A stretch of 64,000 bases of DNA, from assembly GCA_964036295.1 (NCBI GenBank), contig OZ038470.1:7841078-7905077 (forward strand), given 5' to 3'. The notes under the pieces are model-generated. The model did no database searches, was not told where the DNA came from, and saw nothing but the letters and a program-made list of their open reading frames with translations. The stretch is from Plumapathes pennacea (Eukaryota > Cnidaria > Anthozoa > Antipatharia > Myriopathidae). The position numbers and the translations under genes are program-made. This document shows positions 33,101-45,133 of this stretch, in pieces. Position 1 is the first letter of the stretch. The number at the start of each line of letters is the position of its first letter.

Positions 33101-36100
33101 AATGCTTTCACTGCCAAGAATGATCAACTTCAATTTTCTCCTTCAGTTTCTCACCTGAAATAATGTCATACAGCAAGAAGAACTTGGCTTTTGATATCTT
33201 GCTCAGACTGAAAGCTGAGTAATCTATCAATAATTCCTACTACTGTATATCACTTATACATTTCTTCTTAGGAGAATAACAGGTAAACTTCCCTCCTGCT
33301 TTTGGCTGATAAAGTTACACAGCTAAACTTAGACACTATGCCCCATCCAAGTTGCACGTCAGTTACATCACTGAACAGCTTTTTGTTACTTTCTAGGGCA
33401 AGCTGCCAGGAATGCCAACAGTGTGACATGTTACTGTGACATGTGTACCAAGGATAATAAAACATGCACAGCAGATGATGGTGCCAAGTGCTTATACAGA
33501 TTGTATAGGGAAGAGGATGGAACAGTTGCTAAAGACAGAGGCTGTACCAAAAACTTTCCACAATTCTACTGCAACGAACATGAGACCTCAGAAAAATCTG
33601 ATGAAAGAGCATACTGCTGTTCAACAGACATGTGCAATTATAAGGTCAACATCTCTCTGGCAACCCCTCCTCCACCAGTCAACCTTCCAAGTAAGGACCC
33701 TAAATATTCTACATAATACTATGTTGAGTCTGTCCATGTATGTGTCTGTAATGCTCTTTCCAAGGCCTCCTCATCATATGGCTGCCACATGTGAGTGAAA
33801 GAAAGTATAAATATTGGCCTTGTATGCCAACCATAGTTCTTTTGGAAATCAGAAATAAGTTTAGAAAGTGGATTTGAGCTGTCAGGTGACTGGGTGTCAG
33901 GCTGATACTGCCGCATGTTTGAAAGATGGGAGATTTTGATGTCGACTGATCGGCGATTCACTGAGTCGGGTACGGTCAAGTGGAACAAGCACATACTACA
34001 AAGATGCACTCAAGATGCTTGGAATGGACTTCAGAAAGGGAGAAAGAAAGAAAAAAATTAGAAACAGAAAAGAAAAACCAATGTCACAGTATTTTATGGG
34101 GGTTCCACTGTAGTATTATAATATTCCTCAAACTATTCAGCCTAATAGGCCTTTTACAACAGTGTTGTTAGACCTGATGACCTACTCTCTTTTGAATGCC
34201 TGAAATGGGATGGGCGAGGAAAATAAGCGGGAAAGCCAAGCCTGATGTTGAAAGATGAAGTTTGGTTGCACTTCAAATCTCAGAGGAACCATCTCATTTA
34301 TTTAATAGATTTTAAGAAAACCCTGTTACAAGAAAGAGTACACCCAAATAGAGTGGTAAAGTGATGACGTCATAAAAATATTGTTTCGGAAATAATGGAC
34401 TTTGCGCAATTCTTCGGAATGGCCTATCTAAAAAAGTTCACACAGAAAAAATTGGCTCTTTAGTGCATTAAACGGCTGAGATATAGGCTTTTGAAGTTCA
34501 AATTGCTTCATACTAAACCCTCTTATTTGGTGTTGGTTCCTTTGATTTGGAACCAACGCTAAATAAGAGGGTTTAGTTAAGACTATCTCGAACTTTAAAC
34601 TTCTCTATCTTCACTTTCAGTAGGGCTAGCGATTTGAAATTTTGCACACGTTCTTTCAGCAGCTTTGTATATCGCATGATGTGGTTTTGAGGTTTGAATG
34701 GAAAAGTTTGCAAAATGATGACGTCACACTTTACCAATCTATTATTAAGTATTTCAGGTTTCAGCATAATTAGCCTATCACAAACTGGATGATTAAGCAA
34801 TTTTGTACTATCTGCTCAACAGGAAGTGTTTAAAGGATTTTACCCTTTCATGTCAAAAGAATTTCTTGTGAGACCCATCTGCTGCTGCACAACATTTTTG
34901 TTTTTTTTTTTCCTGAAGGCCATCAGATACTACTGCAATTAATAGCAATTTTGTTTCTGAAACATGCGCCATTTTGTGCAGGTTGGCACAGGTTGGTTTG
35001 GCGAAAACTGAGAAGGCGGGACCCATGATGAACATTTCTTTGGCATTCTGTGTATGAGACTTACAGAATGTTTACAACATCATTTATCCATATTTAGTTG
35101 CCACTCTGGAAAACATTTTAGACCTCTCGGGAAAACAATCACTGGCACATAAAATTTAGAATATATTTGAGGTTGCCCCATAGAAAAGAAAAGTGAAGTT
35201 GATCACTTTGAGGAGTGAAAGGGTTAATGGTCTGGTCTCACTTTGTACAATATTTCAGCAGGGCCACCCAAGAAGTCTCAAGGGCTGAGTACTATCATTG
35301 TGGCTGTGTCTATCGCTGGTCCATTTTGTTTCATCTGCATTATGATCATGTTGTTTATCTGCTGGCATCAGCAGAGACAGTGGCGACAGCTAGAACACCT
35401 ACGGAACGCAGAAGCCCGCCTGCACTGTCTAGAGCACATTGAAGATGGACAAGTGATACCAGCAGGACACACACTCAATGATTTATTTGACATCTCTGTT
35501 GGTGAGTGGATGTATATGCTGTACATGTAAGATCTACAGTAGCTTTCATGACATTATTTGAATGACATACAGACGTTTGAGGTTTTGCTTACTCCAACAA
35601 AGGGCTAACACTAGAAATGTCAGCTTACTGTAAACCACTCCTACAGCATTTAAGGGGCAGTGTCATGAGATGCACATGCGCACATGTCTGGTGGAATCTT
35701 AAAAACATTTGCCCAATGCTTTCAAGTTTGAAATCCAAGGTGGCATCACAGCAGTGATGAGTGGCAGATTCACCTCCAGTTTGGATGCCATCTTGGATTT
35801 CAAACTTTGAAACATTGGGTGAATGTTTTCAAGATTCCACCAAATGCTCACACATGTGCATCCCATGACACTGCCCCTTTAAGCTTATCCAAATCGACCT
35901 CCACAGGTTGATACATACATTTTGCCAATATTTCATTGCAAAGTTTATTAGACACTCACAGACATGTTAATTTGTGCATCCTTTGTAGGCAGCGGTTCTG
36001 GCCTCCCATTGCTTGTTCAGCGCACCATTGCTCGGCAGATTCATCTCCTGGGGACCCCGATTGGGAAAGGTCGATATGGAGAAGTCTACAAGGGAAAATG

Positions 36101-38371
36101 GAGGGGTGAAAATGTGGCTGTCAAGATATTCTTGTCCCGAGATGAGTGTTCCTGGTTCAGAGAGGCAGAGATTTATCAAACTGTCATGCTCAGGCATGAC
36201 AACCTTTTGGGTAAGCAATAACACAACAAACGGAGCATTTCTAGTTCTTACTTCTTTACTCGTTCTCTGCAAATTTTAAGGGACAAATAAGAATGAGAGA
36301 ATGGAGAAAGAGGGATGAATTAAAGAATAAAATCATAGCATAGCAAGAAAGCTTGAAGGAATGAAGAGCACATTAAAATGTTGGTGTACAACTTGTTGGT
36401 GCACTTCCCTTGCAGCGTGAAGTTACTCTAACTTGAACCTCCGTTTGATTCTGTGTCACTCAAAATTTTTGTCTGTCCACTCTAGAAGAGAAACATTCAA
36501 ATTTACACAAATAATTCTTGTGGCAATACACGGCTTTGTTGTCACAAAATCCAATAGTCCTAACTCCTGGTAGGTGTGCATAATTATGTGTACCCAAAAC
36601 TTTGCATGAAGACTTGCCTTACAGAAAATATCAATTATTGGTTTTGAAGAATGCTTACCATCTGATATACTGTTTGATGATGTACTGTAACATTCAAACC
36701 ACTAATACATGCATTCATGCTGCCTTTGAGCACAGTTGATAATCTTTTTTCTGTCAAGTATACCATACTTTGGGTAAGAAATCTGTCTGCATAGTTGATC
36801 ATCTTTATTCTGTCAAGTATACCATACTTTAGTAAGAAATCTGTCTTTTTAATGTTTCAGGTTTTATTGCTGCTGACAACAAGGACGATGGAACTTGGAC
36901 ACAGCTTTGGCTAATCACAGATTATCATGAAAATGGCTCCTTATATGACTACCTTCAGCATACGACCCTTAACATGCAGAGTCTGTTTGCCATGGCAGTT
37001 TCCATTTCCAGTGGACTGGCCCATTTGCACTTGGAGATTAACGGAGCTCAGGGGAAACCTGGTATCGCCCACAGAGACCTAAAAAGCAAAAACATCTTAG
37101 TCAAGAGAAATGGTGAGGCCACACGAAGAAAGTACTGTTTGATAGTGGTGTATCAATCGTATTAGTATACAAGTGTGAATATTATTATAAGCCATCCCTG
37201 CTGCCTGGCAAAAATTTGTCCGCACTGGTCCGAATTTGAGCCAATATACTGCCTAATAAGCAATGAAGATGCCACAAGTAGCTTTTGTGCTACCAGAATA
37301 CAATGTAAAGCTCAAGACACAAAGTAAAGTAAAGTGCAAAACACCCCCTCCCTCCCCCAGTTATTTTGTACATTTCTGGAAATATTCAAAAAAACTTTCT
37401 TTCACTGGTTCTGAAAGTTTGTCTTGATGTATTTGGTGAACAGAAATTAGGCCCTAGGTATAGAAAGGCTTAGAATATTGCAACTGTTTGAAATCAACAG
37501 CAGAGACTAACTTCTTTTATAGCCACCCTCTTTGTTCAGTATACAATATTACTTACTGGTACTCTATATCTGCTTTGTAGGGACATGTTGTATTGCAGAT
37601 CTTGGACTTGCTGTTTGTCATAACTCACTCACATCCACTACAGACATGCCGCATGGAAACCGTGTGGGCACCAAACGCTACATGTCACCTGAAACACTGG
37701 AGGCCAACACAATGTTCTGTTTTGAGACTGCAAAGCATGGTGACATCTATGCTTTTGGCCTGGTTATGTGGGAAATCACTCGGAGATGTTTACTTGAAGG
37801 AATCGTAGAGGAGTATCAAATGCCATACTACGACAAAGTGCCATCCGACCCCAGCTTGGAGGACATGAAGAAAGTTGTGTGTGATGAGCGTTACAGACCT
37901 TACATCTCAAACAGATGGAGGCAAAATGAGGTGTGTGTACAGTAGAATCCTGCTATCTTGAACTCTCAGGGGAAATGAGAAATAGTTGGGGATCAAGATA
38001 GAGGTTCTACCAAGGAAATTTTCTACCAAGGAAATTTTCAAAGGAAATCCAATTCTGTTTAAAATAGTGGGGAGGTCTAGGTAACCAAGTTTGAAATAGT
38101 AGGATTCTACTGTAATTCCAAAGAACTTTTCATGGTCAGCATGACCATCAGTGAAAAAACATGGGTGTGACTCGACAAAGATGTATAAACAGTATGGAGA
38201 ATTTGTTGACTGACATTTTGTTGTCTGATTTGTGTGCAGGCCCTGAAGACCCTGTCCAGAGTGATGAAGGAGTGTTGGTATCACAATGGTGCAGCACGGT
38301 TGACAGCTCTGAGGATCAAGAAGACGTTGTGCGCTGTATGTGAGGCGGAGTGTCTTGATGTCAAGGTGTAA
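30103..38371 (+). CDS. TGF-beta superfamily type I receptor, ALK4/5/7 type (complete, 7 exons)
   Basis: A transmembrane Ser/Thr kinase that type II receptors phosphorylate at the GS box and that then phosphorylates receptor Smads. Exons: 30103-30160, 33397-33690, 35259-35501, 35989-36210, 36861-37112, 37581-37930, 38240-38371; 1551 nt, 516 aa, phases consistent. Residues 1-19 are a signal peptide. The ectodomain has ten cysteines ending CCSTDMCN, the activin-receptor three-finger fold. The membrane helix is about 127-153. The GS region reads [20 protein letters not shown]. Kinase motifs are intact: [29 protein letters not shown] and GTKRYMSPE (SPE rather than the usual APE). The L45 loop reads ADNKDDGTW, as in ALK4/5/7 (Smad2/3 class) and unlike BMP receptors. 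Intron 1 (3.2 kb) and later introns hold several MITEs. A possible poly(A) signal aataaa is at 40040. Which of ALK4, 5 or 7 it matches cannot be decided; it may predate that split. Confidence 0.95.
31533..32007. repeat. Inverted-repeat element in intron 1 of the type I receptor gene
   Basis: A 475-bp segment starts tacagtcaaacctctattaa and ends aatagaggtttgactgta. The interior repeats 'taatagaggt' and 'gaccg' in both orientations several times, giving nested hairpins. It is MITE-like and non-coding. Confidence 0.85.
32130..32395. repeat. Short repeated motifs, 'gtagcgac' type, in intron 1
   Basis: Motifs such as 'taacgaccccctgaa', 'gtgacctccctgaaagtagc', 'acgacccctgaaagta' and 'ccaaaagtagcgac' recur across about 265 bp. 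The arrangement looks like another decayed fold-back element, but the ends cannot be fixed. Confidence 0.45.
34354..34736. repeat. Inverted-repeat element with CRE-like ends in intron 2 of the type I receptor gene
   Basis: Ends are tggtaaagtgatgacgtca and tgacgtcacactttacca. Each terminal repeat carries a full TGACGTCA palindrome. The centre has a 63-bp hairpin (34513-34575, arms aaaccctcttatttgg and its near inverse). No coding capacity. Confidence 0.85.
35650..35882. repeat. Inverted-repeat element, family A copy 2 (full fold-back)
   Basis: The 233-bp element has arms of roughly 100 bp that are near-perfect inverses: taaggggcagtgtcatg at the left and catgacactgcccctttaa at the right. It is the intact relative of the element at 2551-2703. 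It lies in intron 3 of the type I receptor gene, about 100 bp before the GS-box exon. Confidence 0.9.
37940..38112. repeat. Inverted-repeat element, family B copy 2
   Basis: It starts cagtagaatcctgctatctt and ends aatagtaggattctactg. The internal 'ggaaattttc' and 'ctcaggggaaatgagaaatag' segments match the copy at 2218-2384. It lies in intron 6 of the type I receptor gene, starting 9 bp after the exon end. Confidence 0.75.
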
Positions 38372-40324
38372 GAAGTTTATAATAAGATCAAATAATTTGG
38401 AAGTAAAAAAAATGTATACCAAGTTGCATGTTACTGTATAACAGGTGCAGCTTTTTGGTCAACTCTTAAAATGGCATAAAAGTCTTTTGGGTTTAGCAAT
38501 ACTTATTTTATTATTTGATGCTGGAGTAAGTCAAATTATTATATGGCACAGATAGTATGCATAACCTTGTTGGTCAATTTACCAGTCCATAGTATGCACA
38601 GCCTGGTCTTTTCTCGGTGGATTATGCCACATAATATTATTAACCTTCTGTACTGAAAGTTACGGCATGTTTCATGCTTTGGCCATAAGGTGTGGAAAAA
38701 AAGTTAGTTGGTCCATTACCATACGGACTAATTAATTAATATATATACTTCATTTTAGTTTATCTCACTCCATACAGATTGAATGTGTGACATCTTAGGC
38801 ATGTCAACCAAAGTACAATGTGCCACTCATTATCAGGGTGTGATGGGAACATAATAGTTGTGGTCATGTATGGTGCCCAGTATTCCCCACACTGTGCATG
38901 ATGAGATCAGTGATTTTGTGCTCCACCTTCATTTGCACTTCCAGAACCTTTACTCTGTATTTGGAGTTGTACAAAGAACTGTACCCTATGTGAACAATTT
39001 TGCACCCTGCATATATACAGTACAGCCTGACATTTGCAGAGACGAACATTAGTTATTGATAGCTTAGTAATAAGACTAACATGCTTGTTGATTTTTAGTC
39101 ACTGTAAATAGAATAAGAACAATCAAATAGATATAGTAAGAATATTAGAATGGTAATTAATAGAACAGTATATACACTATGGTCCTAGCGGTCGCAATTG
39201 GTGCAACTTCAAGACCATGAAATGCTGGCAACAACTTGGCATAGTAGTGGCACAAAAAGTCCCATCCCCAAGGTTGCATTTGTGCCATTACACCAAGAAC
39301 TTCTGGCATATTGTACGTGGTGTAGTACAGTGTAGCACTAAGTACTACCCAAAATGCTTTTTCCTGTAAGAAGTATTGTTGGTCCACATCAGTGTAGTGG
39401 TGAGATGGACAGAAACAATGTAAGGTTCATGTTTTGGATATGCTGTACATCAAAGAATGTGATGTAAGCATCAACCCTTTAGAGCAACTCCTTTGGGCAT
39501 GGTTGTCCAAGATTAACCTAAATCCTTTGGTCTACAAACTGCAGTATTTTGGTGAAATACCAACAAGTGTTGTCATGTTGTGAGCAAAACCTTCCCAATG
39601 TCCTGCTAAAAATGGTAAAGAAGTTTAGATTTACTGTAATCAAGGATTAACCCAGGTTCATTTTAGCAACTTTCTCATAAAGTTTAAAGGAGTAACCAGT
39701 CTATGTGTATTCAGCCTTTATTAGCATACAGTAAACATTTTTCCTGGGACTGTCAGGACTTGGAACTACCTAGCAAATGTAGTAAATTAAATGCCCCAAA
39801 TTTGCAGGCTTTTTGTCAGCTGCCACCAGCGACAGCTATAAACCAAGCCATCCATTATATCCACCTATTCTTAGTGAAAGGTATTTAGGATTAACTATTT
39901 TTAAATAGTTAAAATAGCTTAAAAGCATTGAGCATAAACAATGTGTGTATAATCATGTATATTAAGGAAGTATGTAGTATGTGTTTCTTTAGATTTTAGT
40001 GTGTACCATACATAATTACAGATACTTTAATTGTTGGGCAATAAAATAGACAAACCTGCAAAGTGTGGAGTAGATTCCTTTTCTCACAAATACCAAAGCA
40101 GGCCAGTTAATTCCTCAACCATCAACACGAAACCAACACATGAATGTGAGATTTTCAGAAATGACGTCGGGTGAAATGAGATGTCACTGGTCCTGCGAAC
40201 GAGGTTTGCTTCTTATCTCGTACCCAGACTCTTATGGGCCTTTGTACGAAGTTGGGTGCGTTGGAGATGGCGGCGATTTTTCCCTGGCCAGACTACTCGA
40301 AAAAGAGTCGACGACGTGCAAACG
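38372..40324. other. 3' flank of the type I receptor gene
   Basis: No coding exon is supported. The stretch is AT-rich and contains a plausible poly(A) signal (aataaa, 40040-40045), which would give a 3' UTR of about 1.7 kb. The dioxygenase pseudogene begins just after it. Confidence 0.5.
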
Positions 40325-40781
40325 ATGAAAACGGCTTTTGATGATTTGGGCTACATCAAAGTTCCAGAATTTCTGTCACGTGAGGAGATCGACGTCGTTA
40401 AAGCACAGCTACTGTGACCACCAGATCGGCTCGCTTCCGCCACAGTGCGCCTGAAGACAAATCTTGGCCAAGAGAAACATTGATACGGCTCGAGTGCATG
40501 CAGAATCACAGCGAATTCTTCAAGGGTCTTTCCGAGTCAACAGTCTTCAAAGGATTCGCAGACGTCCTTCTTGGTTTGGCGTGCGAACCGAAGAATGTGC
40601 AGTATTTTTCAGAACCTCCGGGAGCGAAAGCGACCCCACCTCACCAAGATGGAAAGTACTTTATGCACGGAAAAGGAATCACGTTTTGGTTGGCTCTGGA
40701 GAACGCCGACGAGGTTTGCAAGCCTTGTTTAGACACGTAATTTTAATACGCCTTCACCTCTGTGTCTGTGTCACCAACGTC

Positions 40782-41212
40782 ACGTTGCGTTTCTGTAAAG
40801 CCTTGTCCTCACAGGCGCATAAGCATAAGAATAAGAGAGCGACAGTGGCGACATAAGCATAAGCATAAGGAACGAACATGTTCGTTCCTTAAGTCTGGTC
40901 CTCACTAGCGCATAAGCAAAAGCACAAGCATAAGCATAAGAATAAGAGAGCGACAGTGGCAACATAAGCATAAGGATAAGGACCAAACATGTCCGTTCCT
41001 TATGCTTATGCTTATGTCGCCACTGTCGCTCTCTTATTCTTATGCTTGTGCTTATGCTTATGCTTATGCGCTAGTGAGGACAAGGCTTTATGCTTATGTT
41101 TATGTCGCCACTGTCGCTCTCTTATTCTTATGCTCATGCTTATGCTTATGCTTATCAGCTTATGCTTATGCTTATGCTTATGCGCTAGTGAAGACAAGGC
41201 TTAACGCAACGC
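40782..41212. repeat. Large fold-back element built from TTATGC repeats
   Basis: Four related blocks lie in the order two forward then two reverse. Each block combines gtcctcac, a hexamer array (cataag)n and the conserved core agagcgacagtgg. Outer ends are aagccttgtcctcac and gtgaagacaaggctt, flanked by cgttgcgtt and aacgcaacg. The centre has a small palindrome (gaacgaacatgttcgttc). It is inserted in the broken PhyH-like gene, after its H.D exon. Confidence 0.9.
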
Positions 41213-41756
41213 CATGTTACATGACAGAGATGTTGTTTTTGTGCAAAAATTGTGAATTACTTAGATCCTGCATGTCACTATCCATTCACCTAGTATTCAG
41301 TTATCAAAAGCTAAGACCGGCTTGAATCTTCACCAAAGGCGGCCTCAACTTACAAAATGTCGCGGAAACTCTATTCGCGCTCAAAAGTTTCTACTCGCTG
41401 CTGGTCCGCACGACAAAGGACTGTATCTTTTACTTGCTTTATTAGTTCCCGACCCAGTTACACATTCTCCGCTACTGCACTCTTCACAACAATCATACTG
41501 GGCATCTGCCCTTGTCCTAAAACGGGCCTCTATTTATATGGTCTAAGCCTGCGTAGTTCTACAGTACAAATTCCGTAGCTTTAGAAATTCTACTGACTAA
41601 AGTCCTCGACCGTAGTTTTACTGTAGTGTGGAAGCGTCTGAAATCTAATACTGGTAATAAAAACCGGAACTTTCCTGACTGAATCTATGACTAAACCAAT
41701 TAACTAAATCAATAACAAACGCGGGAGTTCCCGACACAAAACTTCCAACAACTGAA

Positions 41757-42170
41757 CTGTGAAATGAATCAAAAGGTGTGACCACTCAAATGAAAACTCT
41801 CCCTAAAGCCCTGGCCAAACCAGTTACAAGTCGATGCAAGTTTTCAAACTTGCGCGGACTTGCCAACAAACGAAGTTCGTTTGTCCACCAACTTGCATCG
41901 AATAGTTGAACATGTTCAAATTTTCATAATAACAGTGTTCACTTCCAACTCCTGAACTGTCACTGAAATGGAACCTAAAGGTGTGGCAGTGGTTACCTTA
42001 TTGCATAAATTTCGCGACACTAATTTTGGGGGTGCACGTTTCGCGACACTTTAATTTTCGCAGTTTTTTCACAGTCTCGAAATTCTAGTGAAAGTTAGTG
42101 TCGCAAAACTTTCGTGTAATAAGGTACTCAAATGAAAGCTCTCATTCAAGAAGTAGTGTTCACGTCGTTG
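41757..42170. repeat. Reverse-oriented family K repeat with a nested 'CCCTGGCCAAAC' element
   Basis: Reverse-strand copies of the 88-bp family K unit appear at about 41757-41800 and 41930-42000, with a trace at 42127-42165. Between the first two, 41804-41926 matches the left part of the element at 61146-61551 (taaagccctggccaaac, then agtcgatgcaagtt). A second small inverted pair (cgcgacact, 42010-42055) is also present. Confidence 0.65.
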
Positions 42171-42709
42171 AGCAAATTTCTTTTTTTTTTGTTTCATACT
42201 TTTCAGTTTTAAGTTTAGTGAACAATTTTAGTAGATGCTTTCTTAGGAAAATGGCTGCCTATACTACGTTCCTAGTTCCCATAAACTCGGAGAACTAGAA
42301 CATCGCAAGACAGGCCAACTTGGGTTCAGCCAGAGCTTAAGAGAGTTTCTTTTTATCATGAAAAACATGGAAGAGAAACAAGAAGTGCTGACGGGGCCGC
42401 TGCTGGCCCATCATCCCTACACTGTCCACCGTGCTGGCGAGAACCGGTCAGCGGGCTCGCGCGGGAGACCCGCTCTGGGATTCACTTATTGGGCTCAAGA
42501 ATGCCGGGACGATGTGCAGCTACACGGGCGCCAAGCTGAATACCAGTCTCGACTAGTGGAGGAGTTAAGACAGGAAAATCGGATTTAACGTCTCTTCGGC
42601 TTGCTTGAAGTCGAAAATGAAGAATCCGGTGACTGACACACAAGAATATCAAGCAATTCGCTGCCAGGTTTCTCTGTCAGTACAAATTAAAGTTATCCAA
42701 CAACAACAT

Positions 42710-43050
42710 ATTTTAAAACTGCTATTAGAATGTACTCGTTGAGAGCTTTCATTTGAGTCGTCACACCTTTAGATTCAGTTCACACTTCAGAAGTTGGAAG
42801 TAAACACTGCTATTAGAATGTACTCGTTGAGAACTTTCATTTGAGTTTTCGCACCTTTAGGTTTCATTAGTGGCAGTTCGGGAGTCGAAAGTAAATACTG
42901 CTATTAGAATACCCCGCAACAATGAAACTTTTTTTTTTTTTTTTTTTTTTGTTTTTCCTCGTTCTGCAAAGCACTCTGACAATATGTTACAATCTTGCAA
43001 GCTTTCGTTTGAGTGATCACACTTTTAGGTTTCACTGGACAATTCAGGAG
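42710..43050. repeat. Tandem repeat family K, second array
   Basis: Three to four copies of the 88-bp unit (actgctattagaatgtact, gagagctttcatttgag, tcacacctttag) occur here. A T-run at 42929-42950 interrupts the array. The array follows the C-terminal fragment of the PhyH-like pseudogene. Confidence 0.85.
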
Positions 43051-43295
43051 TTGGACATTTTCTTATAGTTCTCAGTGTTTGCTGGCGCGGTAAAATTCGG
43101 AATGTAAAGCGCGCGGAGGCCTGGGGGAGAGAACTATCAAGCCGCGCGCCCCCTCTCCCTGGAGCAGAGAGTTAGTTGAGGAAATTCGCCGAAAGTAAAG
43201 CCAGTGCAGTGCCGAGGTCAACTTCCCACTTTCAGTTTAAAAAGCAGTTAAACGATGATTAAAAAGCAAGAAAAGACAAAGCAGCAAGTCCAAGT

Positions 43296-45089
43296 TTACT
43301 TGACCCTAAATTCCCGCAACACGATCGGCATAGTGATAAAGTGGCGTGTTGAAACGTGGTAGCCCTTCTTCAGATCAAACCGAAAGACGTCAGCCAACAC
43401 ATTCTGCGGCATCCACACGTTGATACTGTTACACTCAGTTTCGCCGCAATGCCGATGACGCAAACTGCAACAAATCCTCAGATATTTTGGCCGAAGCATG
43501 TCAGGGCCGCGGTTGTCACAGTTCCCAATGTGCGCGAAATTAACTAATCGGATAATCGCACACTGAGTTGGCGACACAAAATATTCGATGGCCCGGTTGC
43601 CAGTTGAAAACTCTCCAAATGTGGGATTAAACCAAATTTCTTCTCACGATTTCTTGGTGGATAAAAAACGGCAAAATTTGGTCGAAAATCAAGTGAAGAG
43701 ATTTTAGGTTTAACTAAAAGTTTGTTTGATATCCAAACTAATAGATGAAGACAAATTAAATACAGATTTCACATGTGCTTTGAACAACTGGGCCCCAGGT
43801 GAGACAATCCATTTTCAATACTGAGTCCTCAATGGGCGATTTGTCATTTTACCGCTTTTGTTTCTTGGTAATGATCGGTTACTGACTTTACCGTGCGCCC
43901 GACTTAGCCCCACAGGCCAGTCCACCGGGCTAGTATGCATTCAGACACACACGTCTAAGATCTTGCTCGACCTGACTACTCGATCGGGCATGCCATTCCA
44001 GCACATTAAGTAAAAAGTTCATTTTGCATCGTCAAGTTCCCGGCTTATTAGGATATATTCCGCTTAGTTTAGTCTGCCAGTCGCTAGTATCGAAAGCGTT
44101 TGTAAGCTCCCGGAAAGAAGCTCTTTTGTTTGAAGTGGACCACTCGGAAACACTAGCCAATGTGTCCGCCTTAAACCAGCCAGGCACGGAAATAAGCCAA
44201 TTGAAAGAAAGCTCTCGATACTTATTGTTTTATAACACAGCATCCTATTGTTGTAGTACAAATTGGACAGACTTTTAGTCTTTTCGAAACAGTGACTTTA
44301 CTGTTCATACAAAGGGGTCACTGACAAAGTGAGTACGAGCAATGTTCAGTTGGGAAATCTAAATTATTAAATTCTGCATCGATCAGTTGCAGCTGTTTCC
44401 CAATCTTTGAAGGATATAATAAATACATACCGTAAACCGAAACTGAATTGCTTTGAGTAACGCGACAGTGCAGCAACATAGTGTGATGCCGCAGTTCATT
44501 CGTCGCCTTTAGGCGGTCAATCGTCCGAATCATTCGAAGTGTGACATTCCGTGTAAAGTGTGATGGATTTTTCGTGTAGATGAGTGCTCTGTCAGCCTGT
44601 CTCGGATCTTTCCTCGGGTCTGGAAATGACAAGAGGAAACGTTTCCTTACTATAGCGGACGGGGTTAGATTAAAAATTGGAAATTGCGCGATATCCGAGA
44701 TGGCGCCATATTTCGAGTACGACCATGAGGTTCTGCCCTGTTCTGGTGCAAAATTGCAACAGTAACAAGAATCATTTGATTTACACTCAAAGCTCCGAAT
44801 CTTCAAATACTGTGAGGTGTCCTTACTATTCATCAAGACAGAGAAACAGAGAAAGTGACTGGGTCACATAAAAAGAATTCATAGTTGGACCATGCAGCTG
44901 CTAACTTTAAATATGATGAGTGAGCCGTTTGCTGGCATTTTACAATTTAAACACTGAGTAGTGAAATAAAGAAAATTAGGAAATGAGCCATCGAAAAGGA
45001 GGCTATGCTAAAAAGCAGTGAACTGTTCTTGACAACTGACCAGTTATTGCAAGGGCTGGGTGGAGTCGCCGAAGGAACATTGCTTTTTA

Positions 45090-45133
<44 letters not shown>

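Larger units (their letters stand above)
40325..42588 (+). pseudogene. Phytanoyl-CoA dioxygenase (PhyH)-like gene, broken
   Basis: PhyH-family enzymes are Fe(II)/2-oxoglutarate dioxygenases. The N-terminal part starts at ATG 40325 with FDDLGYIKVPEFLSREEID, then stops at 40415. The sense continues in a second frame (DHQIGSLPPQ, about 40415-40440) and then in a third from PEDKSWPRETLIRLE (about 40450), so two frame changes fall within about 40 bp. The third frame holds the iron-binding H.D motif in TPPHQDGKYF and runs to about 40713. The C-terminal part is at 42358-42588: LLAHHPYTVHRAGENRS carries the distal metal His and the 2-oxoglutarate Arg, and the end is SRLVEELRQENRI. The expected middle (the NGC..Y..GSH region) is absent from the 1.6 kb between. 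That gap holds a fold-back element and repeats. Sequencing indels could explain the frame breaks but not the missing middle. The closest match is to the bacterial and marine-invertebrate PhyH group rather than PHYHD1. Confidence 0.7.

Noticed and set aside
40780-41325. Tyr/Ala- or Leu/Cys-rich frames of 60-107 codons
   Set aside because: They are translations of the cataag/cttatg hexamer arrays of the fold-back element.
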